The notes beneath the pieces were generated by a model. That model searched no databases, was not told the origin of the DNA, and saw nothing but the letters and a program-made list of their open reading frames with translations. A stretch of 64,000 nt of DNA from Eucommia ulmoides. Lineage: Eukaryota; Streptophyta; Magnoliopsida; Garryales; Eucommiaceae. Shown here piece by piece: positions 56,444 through 64,000 of the stretch (its first letter is position 1; each line of letters opens with the position of its first letter). The DNA lies in the NCBI GenBank assembly GCA_016647705.1, contig CM028338.1:36089176-36153175 (forward strand). The letters run 5' to 3'. The position numbers and the translations under genes were made by a program.

Positions 56444-58810
56444 CTATTTCTTCATTTCCAACGCCCTCCGCGCACAAGACCGAGAAGATTCCTGGTCACC
56501 CCTCACAACCCCCACACCTCCCTCAGTGGGGAACTTCATCACTTGGTGGTATGGGGAACAGACAGCTTTAAGGGCAGCCACTGTAGGTCGGCCCATGATT
56601 GCGTTATAGGGCGAGGGCCTGTCCACGATCAGAAATCTGGTCCAGACGGTGGAGGTCCGTGGATGGGCCCCGACTGTCACGGGAAGTGAGACCCACCCGG
56701 CGGCGTTCACAACGTCCCCTCCGAAACCGATTAGGGGGGCTGTCGATGGTTTTATCATGCTGGGATCCACGCTCATCTTCTCAAATGCCCATTTGAAGAT
56801 AATATCAGCGGAACTGCCACCGTCGACTAGGATTTGTCTCATCCTGTAGTGATGGATGATCGCCATGATGACAAGGGCGTCATCGTGGGGTACGTGTACG
56901 TCCCGAAGGTCTGCCTCACTAAATAAAATAACGTTGTGTCCCTCTGCGTCCACCGCGCTGACCATGAAGACGTCTTTGCTCGCCTTCCTTTTGGCTTTGT
57001 GCTCGTACCTCTTCTTGGAGGAGAGAGTCTCTCCCCCAAGGCCTAGTCCCCCGTGGATGACGTTAATTTCGCCGTCAATCCTGTGCTCGTCATCACCCCT
57101 CCCTACATCCGACCTAGGAGGGGGGTGACTTCTGTTTCTTCTTCTTCTGCGGCCCCGGTGTTCTTCGTGGGGATCGCGCTCCTCCACTTTGGGAGCTCGA
57201 GCGTCCCTTCGAACATAACGTCCCAGGTACCCTCTGCTAATGAGGGCTTCAATTTCTTCCCGAAGTCGGAAACAATTCTCGGTAGAATGTCCCCGGTCCT
57301 TGTGGAACTCGCAATACTTGTCCATAGACCTCCCCATCGGTTTTTTGTTGGGTGGCGGAGGAGGAGGGAAAAAATCTCTCCCTGTATTTTCAGCCAGGAC
57401 GGTGGCCACCGAGACCGTAAGAGGTGTGTAGTTCTGCTGGCGATTCCCCTGAGATGGAAACAGTCTCCGATCTCCGGGCAACGGCCCCAGCCTCCCTTCC
57501 GCCTGCAACCTTTTGGACCCATGGTGTTTGCTTGGCCCTTCTTCTGCCTTTCCTTTCTTCTTGTGACCGCCTCCTTGGTCCTTCCTCGCTGCTTCCCACT
57601 CATCCGCGTTGTGGAATCTTGTGCCTCTCTCCAGGGCAGCATCCAAGGTAGGGGCCGGGTTAGAACAGAGGTCATACATGAGGCGTCGATGTTTTAGGCC
57701 GTCGATGAATGCGCTCATTGCGACCACGTCACTGAGTTCATCACACCCGATGATCTCTTTATAAAACCTCTCCACATAATCCCCCAATGACTCATCGGCC
57801 AACTGTTGGAGTGCGAGGATGTGAGCCATGGTTTTCGGCCTACGTCGCGACCGCCCAAATCGTGACAAGAAGAGTAATTCCAGCTCGTGAAAATTGGAGA
57901 TGAAAGCTGGTGCCAACGTTCGGAACCAAGCCCCGGCGGTCTCCGTGAGGGTGAGGGGGAATGCCTTATATCTCATGGCTATTGAGGCGGTGTGTAGATC
58001 TATATACGACCTAAAGATGGATAAGTGATCCGCTGGATCAGTGACACCGTCGTAGAGGACCATTTGAGGATGGGTGTACCGCGCGGGTAAGGGCTCATCC
58101 AGGATTTCATTGATGAAAGGAGATCTCATTTCCGAGGGAAGTCCAGGTGGGCCCCTGGCTCCTCGGATCTGTTGTAGGGCCGCCTCCATGTCGGCTAAAT
58201 GCCTTTCCACCACCACTTCAGCTCCAGGCTGGGCCCGGGCTTGACTGAGAGCAGCCCGAGGCGGAAGCCATCGTGGTGGGGAATGTGAATCGACCTCCCG
58301 ATAGCGGCGAGGGTGGTGATCTGACCACACGGTAGCGCTATGGGCGAGAGGTGAGTCAGCTCGGTCGCCTCTCCTTCGGCGTGGTGGAGGTGGAGACGGA
58401 GATCCCGAGATCTCGTGGGGTGCCACCTCCACTGCCTTCTGATAAATGTTGTGGGCCCGAGGCGGCGGGTCGCGCCCATCGGTGTGGATGATATTCTCTT
58501 CTCTCACAGACGCCCGACCTTCCCTGCTCGCAACTTGGACTGTAGGAAGATCCATTGGGGGGACCGGTGGCAAGCGGGCCAAGACGATTTGGAAGAAGGT
58601 TTGGAATTCACCGAGCTGACGCTCCAAAAGATCGACGCGGGCTGCGTCAGGTGCCCCCGAGGGCTGCCCAACACGCTGCCCGGGGGAGGTGAGCCCCCCT
58701 TGGGTGGCTTGCCGAGCAGTCAGACCTTGCAGCCCTGAAGGCGGGATGGCGGACAGGCGGATCCCCTCAGCAAGAGGTGCCGGAGGATCTGACCTGGAAG
58801 CTCTAGACAT
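56444..58810 (-). CDS. Gag-protease of the Tat-type element
   Basis: 788 residues in one intact frame. The N-terminal third is P/R-rich. The gag core reads DPADHLSIFRSYIDLHT, AGAWFRTLAPAFISNF and FLSRFGRSRRRPKTMAHI. A zinc-knuckle-like CEFHKDRGHSTENC with FRLREEIEALI follows. The aspartic protease site reads ILVDGGSSADIIF near the C-terminus, with D-G-G-S in place of D-S/T-G, as commonly seen in the Tat lineage. Its stop is UAG, followed by CAAUCA; RT continues in the same frame. Start chosen: first ATG after the leader at 58811-58948. Confidence 0.85.
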   Translation of the reverse strand: MSRASRSDPPAPLAEGIRLSAIPPSGLQGLTARQATQGGLTSPGQRVGQPSGAPDAARVDLLERQLGEFQTFFQIVLARLPPVPPMDLPTVQVASREGRASVREENIIHTDGRDPPPRAHNIYQKAVEVAPHEISGSPSPPPPRRRRGDRADSPLAHSATVWSDHHPRRYREVDSHSPPRWLPPRAALSQARAQPGAEVVVERHLADMEAALQQIRGARGPPGLPSEMRSPFINEILDEPLPARYTHPQMVLYDGVTDPADHLSIFRSYIDLHTASIAMRYKAFPLTLTETAGAWFRTLAPAFISNFHELELLFLSRFGRSRRRPKTMAHILALQQLADESLGDYVERFYKEIIGCDELSDVVAMSAFIDGLKHRRLMYDLCSNPAPTLDAALERGTRFHNADEWEAARKDQGGGHKKKGKAEEGPSKHHGSKRLQAEGRLGPLPGDRRLFPSQGNRQQNYTPLTVSVATVLAENTGRDFFPPPPPPNKKPMGRSMDKYCEFHKDRGHSTENCFRLREEIEALISRGYLGRYVRRDARAPKVEERDPHEEHRGRRRRRNRSHPPPRSDVGRGDDEHRIDGEINVIHGGLGLGGETLSSKKRYEHKAKRKASKDVFMVSAVDAEGHNVILFSEADLRDVHVPHDDALVIMAIIHHYRMRQILVDGGSSADIIFKWAFEKMSVDPSMIKPSTAPLIGFGGDVVNAAGWVSLPVTVGAHPRTSTVWTRFLIVDRPSPYNAIMGRPTVAALKAVCSPYHQVMKFPTEGGVGVVRGDQESSRSCARRALEMKK

Positions 58811-58949
58811 ATCCTACATGGACATGGGAGGTGGATTGCCACTGGTAGCGGGTGCTTGATCAGCCTGGCGGATCTCCTTCCCATACCTTGTGATCATCAA
58901 ATCTTAACCTCGTGGGGAGCTGACGACCAAGGGAAGCTTTTAGTGCGTT

Positions 58950-58967
58950 CCCACAGACGGTGCCAAA
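58950..58967 (-). other. Primer-binding site of the Tat-type element
   Basis: The minus strand reads TTTGGCACCGTCTGTGGG directly inside the 5' LTR, a TGGCGCCGTCTGTGGG-like PBS known from Tat-type elements. Confidence 0.78.
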
Positions 58968-58968
58968 C

Positions 58969-59650
58969 TGTTGATGCCAAAAAGTGGTGCTGGCCAACAG
59001 TATGGTCCGGGGAGAATACCTGAGGCGGAGGGCGACCAGTAAGGCAACAGCAAGTTGAGTTCGGGGGTGGTGACGGGCTCCGAGCAGGGCTCCAATCTTC
59101 TGCACACAGTACCTGCACAAAGACCCACTGGGGTGGTTCCCAGTAAGTCCCTCCGGCGTGAGGATAAGTATTCTGAAGTGGAGGGCTGAAAATATAGATT
59201 GAATTCAGTAGTGGTCACGTACCGTTGGGCAGTGGATGCCCCAGTGTATTTATAGGCACCAGCACTTGATTAGTGCCGCGAATTTAGGGGGAAGGAGCTC
59301 AGGTTAATTAGCCTAATCTGCTGGACAACCAATGAGCAGACAGGTCAACCCTTTAATCCTTTGGGCTGGCTTTTGAGCCTATAACTGGAGGCCCATGGGC
59401 CATGGCCTCACACCGGCCTGGCGAACTCCCGAGTGCTATGGTGGCGAGCAAAGGGTGCCACAGATTGTCAGTTCGGGAGGTCGGACCTCAGCTTGTCGGT
59501 CCTGATCTCTTCACTGCGATGACCCTCAGTTCGGCTGGGGGACACCTCAGCTCGGTACTGAGGGGTTTTTTAGCCCTCGTTCCGACCGTTTTTCTATAAT
59601 TGGGTGAATCTTTGACCCCGTGATGTCCCTTACCAGTTTTACCTATATCA
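58969..59650 (-). repeat. 5' LTR of the Tat-type element
   Basis: 682 bp; differs from the other LTR by about 18 substitutions by eye and no indel of note. Confidence 0.92.
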
Positions 59651-60000
59651 TATATATAGTTAACATAAAATATATATCACATTTAAATTGTGAGACTATT
59701 GATACGGACATATATACATGTATAATTATATGTCAAAAATATATGCGGGTTCAAGAAATATAGTAGGTATAGACAAATCTAATTTTCGAAGAATACAATT
59801 TAAAATAAAAATTGTAAATTTTACTAAAACGATAATTTTAGTATTTGGTTGACTAATAAAATTTTTGACAGTCGATTAACGTTTTTCTGCTAATTACATT
59901 ATTAACGGGAAGAATTTTGTAGTCGTTGTTCTAATAATTTCTATACAGTTAATATTAACTTAAGAAAGTTAGACGTTTAATAATTTCGGATAATCAAAAT
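59651..60000. other. Unassigned AT-rich DNA between Tat element and copia LTR
   Basis: Begins with the right TATAT duplication. It does not match the corresponding part of the 3' copia LTR. It may be the rest of the long-LTR fragment on the other side of the Tat element, but I could not align it. No gene. Confidence 0.4.
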
Positions 60001-60656
60001 TGCTATGAGTTACAAACCTGAAGACTCTTCAGGTGTGTAACTGTCGGAAAGTTACTGTTATCTATTGAATGCCTTAAAATTTCAGACTTCTTTAGGTTGG
60101 TTTTTGTTCCCTACAAAAGGGCATACATTCTCAGCATTAGTCATCCCATAAACTTGCATAGCATTTTAGTTTTCCAACAAAGAGTTTTTCTTGTTTCGTT
60201 GTTTTTATTTTTGAGAGTCCTTGAGAGCGTTTAACACTTTTCTAGTTCGTTCAACTTCTGGTTTCTAGCGCTGGTACCAGTAGCGGCTTGATTATTGCAT
60301 CTTGGGAGACAGACACTCATTCAACTGTAAGCACTGAGGGGGCAAAATATGCTTTAAAGAAAAATCGTCAAACAATTGTTTCGATAATTTCTTCTGGTAT
60401 TTTTGTTTATGTTTGCTTTTATTACACAGTAAGTATTTCTATTTCTATTTATTTTATTATTATACAACAACCATTATTCTTTATGTTTTTTTTTAGATTC
60501 TGGATTGTAATTTCTTTTCTCGTAATATCATCTGTAATATTTCTGTAACAAAGAACTTAGAATTGTTTCTTCTTTATTTTTATTTTTAATCAATTATTAA
60601 TTAAATAATCAACTATTTAATTATTTAATTAATTTCTCGATTATATTTTACCAACA
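60001..60656 (+). repeat. 5' LTR of the third copia element, second part
   Basis: Collinear with 63124-63731 of the 3' LTR: shared words include CCAACAAAGAGTTTTTCTTG, GTTTCTGGTTTCTAG-like and ATTATACAACAACCATT. Ends CCAACA. Confidence 0.8.
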
Positions 60657-61520
60657 ATCTTAAAATAGATTTTTTGAATTATTTTATAGAATTCTGGCAT
60701 TTCTTTAAAAACATTTTAGAAACAAAATTTCTTATATTCTTTTTTTTTTTTGTATTTTCTTTCAAGAAATATATCTTCAAATGATATTGTTATTACTGCT
60801 GCTGCAACTGCTAATCACGATATTGCATCACCTGCTACGCCTGCACCTGTTGCACATCCTGTGCCTACTCTACATCGAGAAAAATCAGAGAAGTTTGATG
60901 GAAGCTTCTTCAAGAGATTGAAGTAGAAGATGTTGTTTTGCCTGACAACATTGAACTTAACAAGATTCCTCCGTGAGGATGCTTATACCATGACTGAACA
61001 ATTTAACACCTAGACTGTTGTTGCTGTTGATGCAAGAAAACATTTTGATTTCCTATGCAAGAACTATATCCTAAATGGACTGAGTAATACACTTTACAAT
61101 GTGTATTGCTTGGTCACGACCCCAAAAGAACTGTGGAAGTCCCTGGAGAAGAAGTACAAGACATAAGATATTGGGACTAAGAAATTTGTAGTAGGAAGAT
61201 TTCAAGACTACAAAATGGTGGATTCTGTGACAATCATCAGTCAGATAGAAGAACTGCAAGTCTTTTTGCATAAAATTCATAGAGAAGGAATGACTCTTAG
61301 TGATTCATTCCAAGTAGCAGCTGTGATTGAGAAGTTGTCATTATCATGGGGTGACTCTAAGAATTATCTCAAACATAAACGAAACGAGATGACACTTGAA
61401 GACCTGGTTCTCAAATTGAGAATCGAAGAAGAATATCAGATATCTTGTAAACGTGAGGGTCGTAATTCTATGATGTCAAAAGTCTATGTCATAGAAACTC
61501 AAAAAGAGGAAATAAATTGA
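60657..61520 (+). pseudogene. Copia gag (UBN2-type) of the third copia element
   Basis: Coding begins near 60880 with EKSEKFDGSFFKRLK and is interrupted by stops until 61200. The intact stretch 61215-61520 reads SQIEELQVFLHKIHREGM, AVIEKLSLSWGDSKNYLKHK and LEDLVLKLRIEEEYQIS, the C-terminal half of the UBN2 gag fold. There is no zinc knuckle: coding ends just before it. I saw no clear PBS beside the LTR. Confidence 0.75.
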
Positions 61521-61629
61521 ATTAAGCTCGAATAAAGGAGTTGCGAACAAAAAGTTCAAGAAAAACTGCTATAGTTATGGCAAGAGAGTTGTATGAGATA
61601 TCCAGTAATACTTGAAGGGTACATTAATA

Positions 61630-62035
61630 CAAATTAGGAGCAGGTGTTGTGCCATGAAAATCCTCTAAGCAAAAAGGTATTGCCAAATCTATAATGAAAT
61701 ATGAATTTATTGCTTTAAATAAAGCAGGGGAAAAAACAGAATGGTTTCAACACTTTTTGGAAGATATTCTAATGTGGACTAAGCCTGTGCCAGTTATTTG
61801 CATACATTGTCAATCTACTATTGGAAAAGTATAAAGTACTATGTATAACACTAAGTCTTGACATATACGTCAAAGGAATAATACCGTAAGGAAGTTACTT
61901 TCTAATGGAGTTATCTCAATTGATTATATTAAGTCAAAAGATAACATTGGGGATCCATTGACCAAAGGTCTTACATGAGATAGAGTAAGGTGCTTATTGA
62001 GGGGAATGAGTTTAAAGCCTATTACGAAATAATCA
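61630..62035 (+). pseudogene. Copia RNase H end joined directly after gag
   Basis: Plus-strand segments read KYEFIALNKAGEKTEWFQ, FLEDI, VPVICIHCQS and LLSNGVISIDYIKSKD, then PLTKGLT, the RNase H C-terminus of copia pol. They begin within 150 bp of the gag fragment, so protease, integrase and RT were deleted. Stops are present. Confidence 0.78.
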
Positions 62036-62625
62036 TCATAATGACAACCCAACTTAGTTGACTGGAGATCCCAAGATCCAAGTTCAAAGGGACAACTGAA
62101 TTATGAAGGTGACTGTGGGTGTATAGTAGATAAAATCTATGGCTCATTCCTATAATATAATAATGATATCTACAATATAGTTAAGGATAAGTATAACTTT
62201 TAATGACTTTTATATCTTGAAAATTTTAAGTAGGGTATAACAAAATACTCTTTATAAAATATCACCTATATGAGTGAGAATTAGGTCAGTTCTGAGAGAA
62301 TAAAAATACTAAATTATCTAGAAACACTCATGAAGTACCAGGGTCTTCAAGGCCAAAATGAATGTAACCATAGAAAGGAAAGTGTCTAAAACATACCCAT
62401 GTAGTTTCTATTATCTTGATTTACACGAAAGACTGAATAGTTCGAGACATCATGTTTATTGGTTAGCTGAGTAAATCTGATAGATTCTTACTAGGAAAGT
62501 TCAAGGTCAAAAGTTACTTACCCTAATGTAGTTATTTTTGTTTTGATCTTTTTCTTTTTCTCTTGTTTTTGAGTCCACATTTCATATGCATGTTTGTCCG
62601 ATCAATTTTCTTTCATATGGGAGAC
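62036..62625 (+). other. 3' untranslated region and PPT of the third copia element
   Basis: Non-coding 590 bp that ends with TTTCATATGGGAGAC beside the LTR start TATTG, the position of a PPT. Confidence 0.6.
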
Positions 62626-63731
62626 TATTGTATTAAATAATTTTTTGGGTATTTTGTGACCCAATTATTTGTGGGACCCGCTAATAATTTGGGATATATA
62701 AATATACTGATGTGCTCTCCTTGGTGATGAGATGAATGCAGTATAATTATTTGTGTAAAATCATTTAAGATGGTGAATTAAAATTATTTATTAAAGTACT
62801 CACTTAAATATATTGATTGATGTGTTGTGTGGGTTATCCTACATTGATAAACTAAGAATATGAAAATTCATTTATTAAAGCTTGGGTTACATCTTGTAGG
62901 TAAGCCCTTTAAGGCGTTGAAATAATATGGATAGAAAATAGACTAAAGGCTATAAAATAAATAGAGCCACACGCGTGCACGAGTCGCCAATTGACCTACC
63001 GCCCGACTCGAACCGACCGGGATCAAGTCCTGGGCCTTGGGGAATGTTTGGGTTGGACTTGTTATGTTTTGTACTGAATTTGAAAAATTCCAAGCCCAAC
63101 ACTGCCTAAAGTACAAATTGCAGGTTTTATACTGAAGGTTGTTTTCAGATGTGTAATTGCCTGAAAGTTATTGCTATCCATTAAATGCCTTAAAGTTTCA
63201 GATTTCTTCAGGTTGATTTTCGCTCCCTATAAAAGGGCATGCATTTTTATCATTAGTCATCCGATAAGCTTGTATAACATTCGAGTTTTCCAACAAAGAG
63301 TTTTTCTTGTTTCGTTGTTCATGTTTTTGAGATTTCTTGAGAGAGTTCAACATTTATCTAGTTCATTCGGTTTCTGGTTTCTAGTACTGGTATTAGTAGC
63401 TACTTGATCGTTGTATCCTAGGAGATAAACGCTCATTCAACCCTAAGCACCTAGGGGGCGAAATCTGCTTTAAGGACTAGTCACCAAATGATTGTTGCGA
63501 TCTTTTCTTCTAGTATTTATGTTTCTGTTTGTTTTTATTACACATTATTTTTATTTCTGCTTATTTTATTATTATACAACAACCATTTTTCTTTCTGTTT
63601 TTTCTTATAATGTCATTTGCAATATTTCTGTAACAAAGAATTCAAAACTGTTTCTTCTTCATTTTTTTCTAGTTAATAATTAATTAAATAAATAAATATT
63701 TAATTAATTTCATTACCTTATTTTACCAATA
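62626..63731 (+). repeat. 3' LTR of the third copia element
   Basis: 1106 bp, ends TATTG and CAATA. The AATAT target duplication follows at 63732-63736. It is the only complete LTR of this element. Confidence 0.8.
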
Positions 63732-63736
63732 AATAT

Positions 63737-64000
63737 TGTGTTAGATTTGTTACGTCAGGGAATTGTATAATATTTTGTTAATTTTGTTAAATTAGGATTG
63801 GTGAAGTTCTTAGAATTATTGTACAAGATAAGATGGGTACATGGTATGACCTTTTAATACCTATGAAGAAAGTCTAGGTTTGGAACGAAGAAGACGAACC
63901 ATGATGCCCACGATAGATGAGAAGGATGAGATATATTGTCCTCAAAATCTATGTGGTTTGTGGGATGTTGTTTGCTTAGAATGATGGGTTGAAAGAAATC
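63737..64000. other. Right edge, unassigned
   Basis: Resumes the locus seen at 46676-47087 (GTTAGATTTGT words), then a plus stretch with GTWYDLLIPMKKV in an open frame. It may be an exon of something to the right or a TE relic. Nothing more can be said. Confidence 0.3.

Larger units (their letters stand above)
47869..59650 (-). mobile_element. Tat/Retand-type Ty3/gypsy element with antisense gene
   Basis: Complete element of 11,782 bp. LTRs 47869-48550 and 58969-59650 are both 682 bp, and TATAT lies on both sides. Pol reads on the minus strand, so the right LTR is 5'. The order is gag-protease, RT, RNase H, a second RNase H-like domain, integrase. Beyond integrase, facing it, is an antisense spliced gene (50075-52608), and between that and the 3' LTR are a promoter-like region and a tandem array. 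Extra antisense ORFs in this position are known for the Tat/Retand lineage. By eye I count about 18 substitutions between the LTRs, so this is the youngest insertion in the window. Confidence 0.92.
47093..63731 (+). mobile_element. Third copia element, internally deleted and invaded
   Basis: The LTR ends are TATTG...CAATA (TACTG...CAACA in the 5' copy), an inverted pair, and AATAT flanks both outer sides. The 3' LTR is complete (62626-63731). The 5' LTR is present as 47093-47226 and about 60001-60656, split by later insertions. Between the LTRs are a UBN2-type gag and the RNase H end of pol; protease, integrase and RT are missing. It is therefore a deletion derivative. The purine tract CATATGGGAGAC stands beside the 3' LTR. 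Confidence 0.8.

Noticed and set aside
63840..64000. Possible exon at the right edge
   Set aside because: A short stretch of readable residues is interrupted by stops and lacks splice evidence within the window, so no gene is called.

Overview
The window is nuclear DNA of a flowering plant, most likely a eudicot. It holds one clearly recognisable host gene, split into 11 exons, in a sea of nested plant transposable elements (Ty3/gypsy, Ty1/copia, LINE, Helitron, foldback/MITE-like) and AT microsatellites. I saw no tRNA, rRNA or CRISPR features.

Layout. 1-4215: decayed remains of a minus-strand non-autonomous gypsy-type element, a LINE reverse-transcriptase pseudogene and an AT-rich insertion. 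4853-15184 (minus): a complete plastid 3-isopropylmalate dehydrogenase gene (leucine biosynthesis). All 11 exons join in phase with no stop. Its intron 8 carries a 5.3-kb dead chromovirus in the opposite orientation with a perfect target-site duplication (TSD), and a foldback element lies just upstream of its start codon. 16774-32217 (minus): a Ty1/copia element with two 513-bp LTRs, a primer-binding site (PBS) and a polypurine tract (PPT). Its pol is split by two later insertions: an LTR element with 1.36-kb LTRs at 18500-23956, and a 2.9-kb solo LTR at 25005-27898. 34970-38071 (plus): another long LTR of the same family as the solo LTR, followed by its PBS, then truncated. 38338 to about 44785: three Helitron-like elements in tandem, all on the minus strand. 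45444-46675: a large foldback element. 47093-63731 (plus): a third copia element, internally deleted, with a perfect TSD. Its 5' LTR was broken by an LTR fragment, and that was in turn invaded by an 11.8-kb Tat/Retand-type gypsy element at 47869-59650.

The Tat/Retand-type element is the most interesting object. On the minus strand it carries gag-protease and RT-RNase H-integrase in one continuous frame. The only stop between gag and pol is a UAG in a context that fits the viral readthrough motif UAG-CAR-YYA. On the plus strand, facing pol, is a four-exon antisense gene whose intron phases all agree. Upstream of it lie a TATA box, three CACGTG boxes and a 99-bp tandem array of exact period. 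Each array unit can form a stem.

No mobile element here looks autonomous today: each coding region carries stops, frameshifts, deletions or, in one RT, an altered catalytic aspartate. Only the isopropylmalate dehydrogenase gene looks functional from sequence. All alignments and counts were made by eye.
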